Counted from the stretch's first letter, positions 1 to 10,843 are shown. The stretch is DNA of 64,000 nucleotides from Devosia sp. SD17-2 (GCF_029201565.1 NZ_CP104002.1:2125001-2189000), one strand, 5' to 3'. The notes: generated by a model from the sequence alone, not told the origin. Numbers and translations: made by a program.

Positions 1-335
1 CCATGGTGATGGGCCAGGCGGCATCGATGGGCTCACTGCTGCTTGCAGCCGGTGAAGCGGGCATGCGCACCTCGCTGCCGAACTCGCGCGTGATGGTTCA
101 CCAGCCGTCCGGCGGCTTCCAGGGTCAGGTCACCGACATCCTGATTCATGCTAAGGAAGTCGAGGGTTTGAAGCGCCGTCTTAATCAAATCTATGAGAAG
201 CACACTGGGCGTACATACGAGGAAATCGAGTCCGCTCTCGAGCGTGATCGCTTCCTCAGCCCGGAAGAAGCCAAGACCTTCGGCCTTATCGACAGCGTGT
301 TTGAGAAGCGCGCCGTTCCGGAGACTCCGGTCTGA
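1..335 (+). CDS. clpP: ATP-dependent Clp protease proteolytic subunit ClpP (3' part)
   Basis: The window opens inside this gene; only the last 110 or so residues are present and the start lies upstream. The fragment has the serine-protease nucleophile motif GQAASMGS, followed about 25 residues later by the catalytic-histidine segment MVHQPSGG and then by [12 protein letters not shown], which holds the catalytic Asp region; all are as in canonical ClpP (about 200 residues). ClpP forms the cytoplasmic tetradecameric peptidase that degrades substrates unfolded by ClpX or ClpA. It lies directly ahead of clpX and lon, the usual alphaproteobacterial order. Identification is secure; only the missing N-terminus is unseen. 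Confidence 0.97.
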   Translation, partial: MVMGQAASMGSLLLAAGEAGMRTSLPNSRVMVHQPSGGFQGQVTDILIHAKEVEGLKRRLNQIYEKHTGRTYEEIESALERDRFLSPEEAKTFGLIDSVFEKRAVPETPV

Positions 336-447
336 TCTGGTCGTTAATCACGATACCTGTGCGCCGTGGAGTGTGATCCGGGTGCAATTGCATGGAGCCG
401 GAACGGCCTTTAAGGTCGTTTCGGCTTAGACTTTCTTTATGTCTTGG

Positions 448-469
448 GCGTTACCGTTTTCGATAACGC
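448..469 (+). other. Stem-loop between clpP and clpX
   Basis: Six-base arms GCGTTA and TAACGC, plus an inner CG/CG pair around a TTTT loop with one mismatch, followed by TTGATTTT. It could be a weak terminator or processing site that separates clpP from clpX expression. The T-run is interrupted, so the role is uncertain. Confidence 0.35.
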
Positions 470-506
470 TTGATTTTGGGGGCCCTTAGCCCCCGGGAGT
501 GACTGG

Positions 507-1784
507 ATGTCCAAAGAGACAACAAACGGCGAAACCTCGAAGAACACGCTTTACTGCTCGTTCTGCGGGAAATCCCAGCACGAGGTTCGCAAGCTGATCG
601 CCGGGCCGACCGTGTTCATCTGCGATGAATGCGTCGAGCTGTGCATGGACATCATCCGTGAAGAGAACAAGACCTCCATGGTCAAGTCCTCCGACGGGGT
701 GCCCACCCCAGCTGAAATCTGCAAGGTGCTGGACGATTACGTCATCGGCCAGTTCCGCGCCAAGCGCGTGCTGTCCGTGGCGGTGCACAACCACTACAAG
801 CGCCTGCACCATGCGACCAAGAACCAGGACGTGGAGCTTTCCAAGTCCAACATCCTGCTGATCGGTCCCACCGGTTCGGGCAAGACGCTGCTGGCCCAGA
901 CGCTGGCACGCATCCTCGACGTGCCGTTCACCATGGCTGACGCGACCACGCTGACCGAAGCCGGCTATGTCGGCGAGGACGTGGAAAACATCATCCTCAA
1001 GCTGCTCCAGGCTGCCGACTACAATGTCGAGAAGGCCCAGCGCGGCATCGTCTACATCGACGAAGTCGACAAGATCTCGCGCAAGTCGGACAATCCGTCG
1101 ATAACAAGGGACGTGTCGGGCGAAGGCGTGCAGCAGGCACTGCTCAAGATCATGGAAGGCACCGTTGCCTCTGTGCCTCCGCAGGGCGGCCGCAAGCATC
1201 CGCAGCAGGAATTCCTGCAGGTCGACACGACGAACATCCTGTTTATCTGCGGCGGCGCCTTTGCCGGCCTCGAGAAGATCATCTCTGCGCGTGGTGAAGG
1301 CTCGGGCATCGGCTTTGCAGCTACCGTGAAGGATCCGCAGGATCGTCGCGTTGGCGATCTGCTCAAGGACGTGGCACCGGAAGATCTGGTGCGTTTCGGC
1401 CTGATCCCGGAATTCATCGGTCGTCTGCCGGTCCTTGCGACCCTCGAAGACCTCGATATCCCGGCCCTGATCGAAATCCTGACGGCGCCGAAGAACGCCC
1501 TGGTGCGCCAGTACCAGCGTCTGTTCCAGATGGAAGAGGTCGAACTGACCTTCCACGAGGATGCGCTCAAGGCGATCGCCGAGAAGGCTATCGAGCGCAA
1601 GACCGGCGCGCGCGGCCTGCGCTCGATCATGGAAGCGATCCTGCTCGACACAATGTACGACCTGCCTTCGCTCGAAGGCGTGGAAGAAGTGGTGATCTCG
1701 GAAGAAGTGGTGAAGGGTCGCGATGTGCGCCCGCTCTACATCTATTCCGAGCGCAAGAAGGAAGACATGCCTGCCGGGGCCTGA
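507..1784 (+). CDS. clpX: ATP-dependent Clp protease ATP-binding subunit ClpX
   Basis: AAA+ unfoldase that recognises substrates such as SsrA-tagged proteins and feeds them to ClpP. The 425-residue length is normal. The N-terminal C4 zinc-binding domain has Cys17, Cys20, Cys39 and Cys42. Walker A GPTGSGKT is at 120-127 and a Walker B region YIDEVDKI follows. An IGF tripeptide within GSGIGFAA, around residue 270, is the loop that docks on ClpP, and the sensor-2 stretch GARGLRS is near the C-terminus. The ATG start gives the conserved N-terminus just ahead of the zinc finger. It sits 171 bases after clpP and is followed by a terminator-like hairpin, so it may be transcribed both from the clpP promoter and separately. 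Confidence 0.98.
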   Translation: MSKETTNGETSKNTLYCSFCGKSQHEVRKLIAGPTVFICDECVELCMDIIREENKTSMVKSSDGVPTPAEICKVLDDYVIGQFRAKRVLSVAVHNHYKRLHHATKNQDVELSKSNILLIGPTGSGKTLLAQTLARILDVPFTMADATTLTEAGYVGEDVENIILKLLQAADYNVEKAQRGIVYIDEVDKISRKSDNPSITRDVSGEGVQQALLKIMEGTVASVPPQGGRKHPQQEFLQVDTTNILFICGGAFAGLEKIISARGEGSGIGFAATVKDPQDRRVGDLLKDVAPEDLVRFGLIPEFIGRLPVLATLEDLDIPALIEILTAPKNALVRQYQRLFQMEEVELTFHEDALKAIAEKAIERKTGARGLRSIMEAILLDTMYDLPSLEGVEEVVISEEVVKGRDVRPLYIYSERKKEDMPAGA

Positions 1785-1807
1785 TTGTCCCGACAGAGAA
1801 GTCATTG

Positions 1808-1838
1808 ATGGCCTCCGGCTCGCGCCGGGGGCCATTTT
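1808..1838 (+). terminator. Rho-independent terminator after clpX
   Basis: ATGGCC and CCGGC arms pair with GCCGG and GGCCAT around a TCGC loop, with one unpaired base on each side (T1814 and G1829), followed by TTTT. It lies 23 bases after the clpX stop codon. Confidence 0.8.
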
Positions 1839-1959
1839 GCATCGACAAGAGAAAAATCCACGATATCAACGGTGTGCCTTAGGCACACAGGTGTTTTCGG
1901 GATTATCACATATCTCCTGTGCGTAGCCCGTTTGGTCGTCACAAAAGCTCCAACCGTGA

Positions 1960-1987
1960 CTTGCGGAGCCCCTCCTGAGCCCTATTT
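1960..1987 (+). promoter_or_regulatory. Possible heat-shock (RpoH-type) promoter for lon
   Basis: CTTGCGG, a 13-base spacer, then CCCTATTT. This resembles the sigma-32 consensus CTTGAAA-N(11-16)-CCCCATNT and lies about 95 bases before the lon start. lon is a classical heat-shock gene, so the position fits. The match is by eye and includes deviations, so this is inference. Confidence 0.45.
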
Positions 1988-2081
1988 ATTAACCTGAATC
2001 GCCCAGCCTTTCGGGATTGGGTAGTCGCAATACGGGCGTGCCAATTGAGTTCCTGCCGGCGCGCCCCGGAAAGGAAATGTG

Positions 2082-4508
<2,427 letters not shown>

Positions 4509-4535
4509 GCGAACCAGACCAATATGACATGTGAG

Positions 4536-4560
4536 ACGGCGGCCTTCGGGCCGCCGTTTT
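4536..4560 (+). terminator. Rho-independent terminator after lon
   Basis: Perfect 9-bp stem ACGGCGGCC/GGCCGCCGT with a TTCG tetraloop and a T-tract, 28 bases after the lon stop. Confidence 0.9.
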
Positions 4561-4669
4561 GCGTTGGTCTGCTGCCACTCGTTGTCAGCATGGGGCGCCG
4601 GGCGCGCTTGTCACACGGTAGCCAACTCTGTACTCCAGCATGCCGCCAAGCCACGTCCGGGAGAAGACA

Positions 4670-5869
4670 ATGAACAAGGCCCTCGTCGTCATTCTCGCCG
4701 CTGTGCTGCTCGATGCTATCGGTATCGGGCTGATTTTTCCCATTCTGCCGGCGCTGCTGCGCGAAGTAGGGCACACGGACAATATCTCCCTGCTGCTCGG
4801 GATCATGCTGGCGCTCTATTCAGCCTGCCAATTCCTGTTTTCGCCGATTCTGGGCGTGCTCAGCGATCGATTCGGGCGACGCCCGGTGCTGCTGCTGTCT
4901 CTGGCGGGGGCTGCCATCGATTATCTCGTCATGGCGTTTGCGCCCCACCTCTGGGTGCTGGTGCTGGGTCGGGCGATCGCCGGCGTCACCAGCGCCAATA
5001 TGGCCGTAGCCACCGCCTACATCACCGATATTTCCAGCGAGGACGAGCGCGCCAAGCGATTCGGGTTGTTCCACGCCATGTTCGGCGTTGGTTTCATCAT
5101 CGGGCCGGTGCTTGGCGGCATTCTGGGCGATATGTGGCTGCGCGGGCCGTTTCTCGCCGCAGCAGTCCTCAATGGAATCAATCTGGCGCTGGCGTTTTTC
5201 GTGCTGCCCGAATCGCGGCCGGGAAAGCGCGACGCGCGGTTTAGCTGGGACACGCTTAATCCATTCAAGCCGCTGGCCTGGGCTTTCAGCTTCAAGGCGC
5301 TGATTCCACTGATCGCCATTTTCCTCATTCTGAACCTCGTTGGCACTGTCTATGGCACCGCCTGGGCGCAGTTCAGCGAGGATGTCTATGACTGGAACGG
5401 CATGACCATCGGCCTCTCTCTCGGGGCGTTCGGGGTGTTCCATGCCCTGGCGCAGGCCTTTCTCACCGGGCCGGCGGTCGAACGGCTGGGGGAACGCTGG
5501 GCGCTGATCGTCGGCATGGCGTTCGAGACAGGCGCTCTGCTGACCCTGGCCTTCGCTGGGTATGGCTGGGTGCTGTTTGCCATGGCGCCGGTGTTTGCAC
5601 TGGGGGGAATCGGTATGCCGGCGCTGCAGTCGCTGACGACGCGTCAGGTCGATTCGGAGCGGCAGGGGCAATTGCAGGGGGTTCTTGCGAGTGTGGTGAG
5701 TCTTGCCGCGGTGTTCGGGCCGCTGATGTTCAGCCTGATCTATGCGGAGGTTCGCGGATTTTGGCCTGGCCTCGTGTGGATCGTCGCAGTCGTCGTATAT
5801 CTCTCGGCGCTGCCGTTGCTCCTTGGAATCAGGAGAACGCAAAATGTGGCGGAAACCGGGGCCGAATGA
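4670..5869 (+). CDS. TetA-like MFS transporter (TCR/Tet family)
   Basis: A 399-residue integral membrane protein of the major facilitator superfamily with the layout of 12-TM drug:proton antiporters. The N-terminus MNKALVVIL leads into TM1 (DAIGIGLIFPILPALL), the loop-2-3 motif A is GVLSDRFGRRPVLL, and a later segment GRAIAGVTSANMAVATAYI is typical of tetracycline-efflux-type (TCR) proteins. An ATG at 4640 would add ten residues, but the GGAGAAG ribosome site directly precedes ATG 4670. It is a single-gene unit between the lon terminator and hupB. Substrate is not predictable; chromosomal TetA-like proteins often do not confer tetracycline resistance. Confidence 0.85.
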   Translation: MNKALVVILAAVLLDAIGIGLIFPILPALLREVGHTDNISLLLGIMLALYSACQFLFSPILGVLSDRFGRRPVLLLSLAGAAIDYLVMAFAPHLWVLVLGRAIAGVTSANMAVATAYITDISSEDERAKRFGLFHAMFGVGFIIGPVLGGILGDMWLRGPFLAAAVLNGINLALAFFVLPESRPGKRDARFSWDTLNPFKPLAWAFSFKALIPLIAIFLILNLVGTVYGTAWAQFSEDVYDWNGMTIGLSLGAFGVFHALAQAFLTGPAVERLGERWALIVGMAFETGALLTLAFAGYGWVLFAMAPVFALGGIGMPALQSLTTRQVDSERQGQLQGVLASVVSLAAVFGPLMFSLIYAEVRGFWPGLVWIVAVVVYLSALPLLLGIRRTQNVAETGAE

Positions 5870-6054
5870 CGGTGGAAACCCCCGAAAACCGGTCAATACT
5901 GGCTTGTCGCTCCCAATTTTCCGCGCCATTAAGTTTTCCGTACCGTCCGCCCCGTAGAACACGCGGAAATCCTTGCCTTTCAGCTAGAATCGACCAAGGG
6001 TTACCGAGATTGTGGTTCGCCAGCGAGGGCGGGCACTCACTGTGAGGATACGCT

Positions 6055-6327
6055 ATGAACAAGAACGATCTGGTTGGCGTCGTTGCCGACAAGGCTACGA
6101 TCACCAAGGCGCAGGCCGCTGAAGCGGTTGACGCAGTGTTCGAAGCCATCACCGCCGCTCTTAAGGCAGGCGACGAAGTTCGTCTGGTCGGCTTTGGCAC
6201 GTTCGCCGTGTCGCAGCGCAAGGCTTCCACTGGCCGCAATCCGGCCACTGGCGCCGAAATCCAGATTCCGGCTTCCAACCAGGCCAAGTTCAAGCCCGGC
6301 AAGGGCCTGAAGGACGCCATCAACTAA
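6055..6327 (+). CDS. hupB: DNA-binding protein HU
   Basis: A 90-residue histone-like protein that bends and compacts DNA as a dimer. The opening MNKNDLVGVVADKATITKAQA and the signature GFGTFAVSQRKASTGRNPATG (the DNA-intercalating beta-arm with its conserved Pro region, residues about 46-66) are typical of HU-beta. The C-terminus FKPGKGLKDAIN is complete. In many alphaproteobacteria hup follows lon, here with the MFS gene inserted between them. A GAGGATACGCT leader gives a ribosome site. It is followed at once by a rho-independent terminator. Confidence 0.97.
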   Translation: MNKNDLVGVVADKATITKAQAAEAVDAVFEAITAALKAGDEVRLVGFGTFAVSQRKASTGRNPATGAEIQIPASNQAKFKPGKGLKDAIN

Positions 6328-6352
6328 GCCTGTTTCAGGTTCGATCCTCGAG

Positions 6353-6389
6353 CGGCCCCGAGCGTTTATCGCCGGGGCCGTTTGTTTTT
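6353..6389 (+). terminator. Rho-independent terminator after hupB
   Basis: 8-bp perfect stem CGGCCCCG/CGGGGCCG with a 12-base loop and the tract TTTGTTTTT, 25 bases after the hupB stop. Confidence 0.85.
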
Positions 6390-6401
6390 GCACAATGCCT
6401 G

Positions 6402-6430
6402 TTGACGTGCGAAGGCGGGCACCCTAACAA
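6402..6430 (+). promoter_or_regulatory. Promoter of tRNA-Val
   Basis: -35 TTGACG (6402-6407), 17-base spacer, -10 TAACAA (6425-6430). The predicted start, near 6437, lies about 18 bases before the mature tRNA. Confidence 0.6.
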
Positions 6431-6454
6431 GGCGCAACTCCGCACAAGCGGCGG

Positions 6455-6530
6455 GGGCGATTAGCTCAGTTGGTAGAGCGTCTCGTTTACACCGAGAATG
6501 TCGGCGGTTCGAGTCCGTCATCGCCCACCA
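6455..6530 (+). tRNA. tRNA-Val (anticodon UAC)
   Basis: 76-base cloverleaf. Acceptor stem GGGCGAT/ATCGCCC, D-arm TTAGCTCAGTTGGTAGAG, anticodon stem TCTCG/CGAGA with loop TTTACAC (anticodon TAC), T-loop GGTTCGAGTC, discriminator A and an encoded CCA end. Confidence 0.97.
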
Positions 6531-6983
6531 TTTTTCCCCTTACATTTCCGTCGCATACAGGCCGCTCCGGCGTTCCGGCTCAGGTCGAGCTTTTAGCTCC
6601 CGAGTACAGTGACGTCGGCAGTCATGGTTCGAAGCGATCCGGATGCGTTCGCTGAGACGAGCGTTCGGGCCGATGCGCTCATCTCCCGTTCCATGCACGT
6701 CAAGAGGGCCCTCCTACAGGACGGGACTTCTGCGGGGAGGCGTTGGATCGACCCACCCACCAGCGGTCAAAGGCGTGGTCCGATTCATAAAAAGGGGTGT
6801 TCGTGCACAAACTTGCGATTCCGGCGAATGCCGGATCTTCGATCGAGGCCGAATGAAAGCGCGGGACACTCCGCTGTCGACAGCACGGCAAAATCCAATC
6901 GCGACACTCCGGGGACTTTGCGCGGTATTTGCATGGGATAGGGGAGGGCTGTGTATAAAAATAAGGGAGAGGATGAAGGGGCC
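6531..6983. other. Intergenic stretch with no recognised gene
   Basis: About 450 bases between tRNA-Val and the first tRNA-Asp promoter. The open frames here (up to about 120 codons) have no ribosome sites or recognisable families and overlap each other on both strands. One short hairpin (TCCGGC gaat GCCGGA, 6820-6835) lacks a T-tract. Confidence 0.6.
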
Positions 6984-7012
6984 TTTACAACCGAAAAGCT
7001 GGTCCCTATAGA
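6984..7012 (+). promoter_or_regulatory. Promoter of tRNA-Asp copy 1
   Basis: -35 TTTACA (6984-6989), exactly 17 bases, -10 TATAGA (7007-7012). The start would fall just at the beginning of the duplicated tRNA block. Confidence 0.7.
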
Positions 7013-7017
7013 GAACC

Positions 7018-7132
<115 letters not shown>

Positions 7133-7187
7133 TTCAGGGTGTCGCAATGGTCCCCTTGAACTCCTCAAAATTTCAGTTTTGAATTCG

Positions 7188-7216
7188 CCGCGCTCGTCAG
7201 CGCGGTTTTTGTTTTT
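7188..7216 (+). terminator. Rho-independent terminator after tRNA-Asp copy 1
   Basis: 7-bp stem CCGCGCT/AGCGCGG, CGTC loop, then TTTTTGTTTTTT. Confidence 0.9.
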
Positions 7217-7269
7217 TCAGAACTGATTTTGCTAAGCTGTGGAAAGTTCGAAGGAATTTCCTGGCCCCC

Positions 7270-7298
7270 TTTACACAGCAAATCGTCTCCAGTAGACA
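7270..7298 (+). promoter_or_regulatory. Promoter of tRNA-Asp copy 2
   Basis: -35 TTTACA (7270-7275), 17 bases, -10 TAGACA (7293-7298). It is at the same distance from the tRNA as the copy-1 promoter, but the spacer sequence differs. Confidence 0.6.
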
Positions 7299-7303
7299 GA
7301 CTA

Positions 7304-7418
<115 letters not shown>

Positions 7419-7455
7419 CACCGAGATATCCGGTTGATTTAAAGGGTTGGCGCCC

Positions 7456-7476
7456 TCGGCGAATGAGCCGATTTTT
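7456..7476 (+). terminator. Weak terminator after tRNA-Asp copy 2
   Basis: 5-bp stem TCGGC/GCCGA, 6-base loop, TTTTT. Confidence 0.5.
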
Positions 7477-7596
7477 CCTTTCTCTTCCGTTGCTGCACCC
7501 TCCGGTTGTCATATCGGCGTGAGGGGGATGTTTCCCGCAGGAAGCTGCGCGATACTGGCTGGGTCAGTCTTGAGCTGACGTTTTGCCGGTGCACCC

Positions 7597-8322
7597 ATGG
7601 AAAGCTTTCGTCTTCGTCGCCGTTCCGTCCTTGCCGGCCTTGCAGCATTGCCTGCGCTCGGATTGCTGCCGTTCGCGCGGTCTGCGATGGGGCAGGAGCA
7701 GCCGGTCGTTATTCCACCACCCGATCAGGATCTCGCCGAGGAGGGGAGTTCGGCTGTCGCCGTTTTTGCCGGCGGGTGTTTCTGGGGCGTGCAGGGCGTG
7801 TTCCAGCGGGTGCGTGGCGTGCGCAATGCGGTGTCGGGATATTCGGGCGGTGCGGCCGAGACGGCGTTCTATGAGATCACCAATCGGGGCGACACGGGGC
7901 ACGCCGAGAGCGTTGAGATCACCTATGACCCCTCCGAGGTCAGTTACGGCAAGCTTCTGCAGATCTACTTCTCGGTGGCGCACAATCCGACGCAACTGAA
8001 CTATCAGGGGCCGGACCGGGGGACGCAGTATCGATCTACCATTTTTTACCGCGATGGCGCGCAGGAGAAGGTGGCACGGGCCTATATCGCCCAGCTCGAC
8101 GACGCGGACCTGTTCGAGGGGCCGATCGTGACCACGCTCGAGCCGCTCGATCGGTTTTACCCGGCCGAGCAGTACCATCAGGATTTTCTGACGCTCAATC
8201 CGACCTGGCCCTACATCGTGCATCACGATCTGCCCAAGATCGCCGCGCTGGAGGCTTTGTTTCCTGAAGAATTCCGCGCCGATCCGGTGCTGGTGGGGCA
8301 GTTGCCGCAAGTCAGCGGGTAG
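7597..8322 (+). CDS. msrA: Peptide-methionine (S)-S-oxide reductase MsrA, exported form
   Basis: Reduces methionine-S-sulfoxide in oxidised proteins. The catalytic motif GCFWG places the active Cys at residue 61. A 241-residue protein: the first 30 or so residues are a signal peptide with a twin-arginine-like motif (RLRRRSVLAGL, then a hydrophobic run and ARSAMG), so the enzyme probably acts in the periplasm. Family blocks follow: VSGYSGG, GDTGHAESVEITYDP, YFSVAHNPTQLN and the GTQYRS segment. Cys61 is the only cysteine in the whole protein, so the usual resolving cysteines are absent and regeneration must use a different route than the thioredoxin relay. It is a single gene between the tRNA-Asp repeat and the outer-membrane protein genes. 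Confidence 0.93.
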   Translation: MESFRLRRRSVLAGLAALPALGLLPFARSAMGQEQPVVIPPPDQDLAEEGSSAVAVFAGGCFWGVQGVFQRVRGVRNAVSGYSGGAAETAFYEITNRGDTGHAESVEITYDPSEVSYGKLLQIYFSVAHNPTQLNYQGPDRGTQYRSTIFYRDGAQEKVARAYIAQLDDADLFEGPIVTTLEPLDRFYPAEQYHQDFLTLNPTWPYIVHHDLPKIAALEALFPEEFRADPVLVGQLPQVSG

Positions 8323-8539
8323 GGGTGTTGCGCTGCGGCCACGATCGGCCGACGCCTTGTTTTGGCCCTCTGGGGGTCCGTAAGTGGACAGAAAGCCAGC
8401 CCATCTCTTTGCGGGCGGGCAGGGGTGCACCGTGTTGCACGTTTGCATCCCTCGCCTGACAGAGAAGGCCATCGACGGAACGGCCGCCGCCAGGGGGGCG
8501 TTTCGTTGCCCAGATGGTCCAGTAGTAAGGAGACAAGCG

Positions 8540-9085
8540 ATGCGCAAGTTTACCAGGATCGCCGTGGCGACGATCGCCACCGCCATTCCCATGGGGGCAG
8601 TGTACGCCGCTGACCTCATCACAGTACCGACCAGCACTCCGGTGGAGATGCCCGTCTATGAAGAAGCCGGTTTTGACTGGAACGGCTTTTATGCCGGCGT
8701 CTATGGCGGCGTGCAGAACAGTGAAATCGGCGGCACGCAGTATGGTCTGGGTGTCCAGGCCGGTGTGAACGCCCAGTTCGACTTCTACCTGCTTGGCGCC
8801 GAAGTTGCCGTGCAGGGCATTACCGGGGGCAATGTCGAAACCAGCTACGGCCAGATCCTTGGCCGCGCCGGTCTCGTCGTCACCGATAATGTCGTAATCT
8901 ATGGTGCGGGCGGTTACGGTATCGACCTCGGCGCGCCAGAAGAGCAGGACGCGCTCCTGGGCGGCGGCGTTGAACTGGCGGTCACCGACTCGATCTCGGT
9001 GCGGGCCCAGTATCTGCATGCCTTCCCGACGCAGGGCGACAACCCCAAGGATCAGTTCACGATCGGGGCCAATTTCCACTTCTGA
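8540..9085 (+). CDS. Small outer-membrane beta-barrel protein (OMP copy A)
   Basis: A 181-residue protein with a cleavable signal peptide (MRKFTRIAVATIATAIPMGAVYA, cut after AYA or VYA), alternating beta-strand pattern and a C-terminal aromatic residue (ANFHF), the sorting signal for outer-membrane barrels. The core GFDWNGFYAGVYGG resembles the Omp25/Omp31 family of Hyphomicrobiales. The start ATG 8540 follows AAGGAGA; an upstream in-frame start at 8384 would bury the signal peptide. It is the most divergent of three tandem paralogues and ends in a strong terminator, so it is monocistronic. The probable role is structural, as a small barrel; specificity is unknown. Confidence 0.8.
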   Translation: MRKFTRIAVATIATAIPMGAVYAADLITVPTSTPVEMPVYEEAGFDWNGFYAGVYGGVQNSEIGGTQYGLGVQAGVNAQFDFYLLGAEVAVQGITGGNVETSYGQILGRAGLVVTDNVVIYGAGGYGIDLGAPEEQDALLGGGVELAVTDSISVRAQYLHAFPTQGDNPKDQFTIGANFHF

Positions 9086-9112
9086 TCGCGACAGAATCCG
9101 AGTCTCAACAGG

Positions 9113-9142
9113 TGGCCCCGATTTTCGAATCGGGGCCATTTG
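9113..9142 (+). terminator. Rho-independent terminator after OMP copy A
   Basis: Perfect 11-bp stem TGGCCCCGATT/AATCGGGGCCA with TTCG loop, then TTTG. Confidence 0.9.
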
Positions 9143-9238
9143 CATTTCGGGCAGAAATGTGGCAACGTCCAAATCGCTGGCCACATTAAGGCACTATTAA
9201 CGACACTCAATCGTCGTGAAGTGGGGGGATGTGCCGGA

Positions 9239-9253
9239 AATTTGTATCAAATT
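9239..9253. promoter_or_regulatory. 15-bp palindrome and CAAATT cluster upstream of OMP copy B
   Basis: AATTTG-TAT-CAAATT is a perfect inverted repeat, with two more CAAATT hexamers at 9300 and 9320 in an AT-rich stretch within an otherwise GC-rich window. It is positioned like an operator region 90-170 bases ahead of the gene. No regulator can be named from sequence alone. Confidence 0.35.
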
Positions 9254-9405
9254 GGACCAATTGCGCGACTTTGGTGCAACACCCCGCGCAAATGGTCATC
9301 AAATTTTATCCGCACCGCCCAAATTGCGTTGGTGTGGGGTTGTCTTAGCGTGTCCCCTGAGTCATGTATCAGCCGACTACGGTTAACTCTATGGGAGTGC
9401 AAGAT

Positions 9406-9984
9406 ATGTTTGTACGTTCGCTTTCGCTCGGCGTTGCTGCCGCTGCCCTGATGGTTGGTGGTGCTTCTGCTGCTGACCTGATCATCCCGACCACCCCGCA
9501 GCCGATCTACGAAGCCGCTGGCTTCGATTGGGAAGGCCTCTATGCAGGCGTGCGTCTCGGTGGCCAGTTCGTCGGTACCGATCCGGCTGGTTATGCCGCT
9601 CAGGTCAACAACACCACCTACGGCGTTGTCGGTGCTGCTGTCGGCGTGAACTTCATCCCCGTCGACCCGATCCTGGTTGGCGTTGAAGTCACCGGTGACT
9701 ACCTCTGGGGCAACAACGTTACCTCCTCCAGCGAATTCTTCGCTAACCTGCGCGTTGGTGCTGTCGTGACCGACGCTGCCCTCGTCTACGCCATCGGTGG
9801 CGTTGGCGTTGCTAACACCAACAACGTTTCGACCGGCGTCTACCAGCTGGGTGGCGGCGTTGAATTCGCAGTGACCGATGCCGTCACCGTTCGCGGTGAA
9901 CTCGTTGGCCAGGGCGACTTCAACAACGGCGGCGACTTCTTCTCCGCTGCCAAGGCCACCGTCGGTGTGTTCTACCACTTCTAA
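9406..9984 (+). CDS. Small outer-membrane beta-barrel protein (OMP copy B)
   Basis: 192 residues. Signal peptide MFVRSLSLGVAAAALMVGGASA, then a mature protein opening ADLIIPTTPQPIYEAAGFDWEGLYAGVR, several glycine-rich amphipathic strands and the terminal FYHF expected of an outer-membrane barrel. The start ATG 9406 is chosen because GGGAG at 9393-9397 is eight bases upstream; ATG 9391 would put a charged stretch before the signal peptide. It is very similar to copy C (shared IPTTPQPIYEAAGFDWEGLY, GAAVGVNFIPVDP, VTDAVTVRGE and KATVGVFYHF), so the two are a recent tandem duplication. It has its own upstream AT-rich region and downstream terminator. Codon choice is strongly biased (GTT, GGT, CTG), suggesting high expression. 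Confidence 0.82.
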   Translation: MFVRSLSLGVAAAALMVGGASAADLIIPTTPQPIYEAAGFDWEGLYAGVRLGGQFVGTDPAGYAAQVNNTTYGVVGAAVGVNFIPVDPILVGVEVTGDYLWGNNVTSSSEFFANLRVGAVVTDAALVYAIGGVGVANTNNVSTGVYQLGGGVEFAVTDAVTVRGELVGQGDFNNGGDFFSAAKATVGVFYHF

Positions 9985-10036
9985 GAATCTAGGCTGAGGG
10001 GTCACCCCCTCTGCCTTCTGTTCTTGCAACCCAATT

Positions 10037-10066
10037 CGGCGAACCGAGAAATCGGTTCGCCGTTTT
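10037..10066 (+). terminator. Rho-independent terminator after OMP copy B
   Basis: Perfect 11-bp stem CGGCGAACCGA/TCGGTTCGCCG with GAAA loop and TTTT. Confidence 0.9.
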
Positions 10067-10210
10067 GGTTTTTGCAGGGCGCGCTGTGTGTCTGGCGAGA
10101 TACACTTGCTTGCGAACTCTTGAGCGGCATCAATTGTGAATTGTGTGGGGATTGCGACGAAATACCGGCTCTGCCAGTCTTGCTGCATCTACTCCTGCTC
10201 GAGGGCTAAA

Positions 10211-10756
10211 ATGACTGTACGTGCACTTCTCGTCGGCGTGTCCATCGCCGCGCTTGGTTCTGTGGCAGCCTCGGCTGCTGATCTCTACATTCCCACAACC
10301 CCGCAGCCGATCTATGAAGCTGCCGGTTTTGACTGGGAAGGTCTCTATATCGGCGCCCGCGTCGGCGGTGAGTCGTACAACAACATCGGCTATGGCGTCA
10401 TTGGCGCCGCGGTTGGCGTAAACTTCATCCCGGTCGACCCGTTCCTGCTCGGCCTTGAAGCCACCGGCGATTACATCTGGGGCAATGGCTTCGGTGCCGG
10501 CGAATTCTTCGCCAATATCCGTGCCGGTGCCATCGTGACCGATGCGGCGCTCGTCTATGCAATTGGCGGTGTTGGCGTCTACACGAGCAATGGTGTGACG
10601 GTCAGCGAATACCAGCTCGGCGGCGGTGTGGAATTCGCCGTGACCGATGCGGTCACCGTTCGCGGCGAGATCGTCGGCCTGGGTGACTTCGACAATGCCA
10701 ATGATCCCTTCTTTGAAGGCGCGAAGGCGACTGTCGGCGTGTTCTACCACTTCTGA
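10211..10756 (+). CDS. Small outer-membrane beta-barrel protein (OMP copy C)
   Basis: 181 residues, close paralogue of copy B. Signal peptide MTVRALLVGVSIAALGSVAASA, mature start ADLYIPTTPQPIYEAAGF, C-terminal FYHF. The start ATG 10211 follows GAGGG; an in-frame start at 10136 would place 25 residues before the signal peptide and is rejected. Copy C lacks roughly ten residues present in copy B just after the first strand (the TDPAGYAAQV region), which would shorten a surface loop. It ends in a terminator. It belongs to the same Omp25/31-like group; function beyond membrane structure is unknown. Confidence 0.82.
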   Translation: MTVRALLVGVSIAALGSVAASAADLYIPTTPQPIYEAAGFDWEGLYIGARVGGESYNNIGYGVIGAAVGVNFIPVDPFLLGLEATGDYIWGNGFGAGEFFANIRAGAIVTDAALVYAIGGVGVYTSNGVTVSEYQLGGGVEFAVTDAVTVRGEIVGLGDFDNANDPFFEGAKATVGVFYHF

Positions 10757-10811
10757 GAATCAACTGGCCGACGAGTGTCAAGTTGGCCAACTTGATTATG
10801 CGACATTTTGC

Positions 10812-10843
10812 AATGGCGGTTCCGAGAAGGGGCCGCCATTTTT
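10812..10843 (+). terminator. Rho-independent terminator after OMP copy C
   Basis: 12-bp stem AATGGCGGTTCC/GGGGCCGCCATT (two G-T pairs), 5-base loop and a T-tract. Confidence 0.85.

Noticed and set aside
486..1835. 449-codon minus-strand frame opposite clpX
   Set aside because: Antisense shadow of the clpX gene; typical of GC-rich DNA.
6609..7011. Frames of 110-122 codons between tRNA-Val and tRNA-Asp
   Set aside because: No ribosome sites, no recognisable family, mutually overlapping on both strands; the region holds only the tRNA-Asp promoter.
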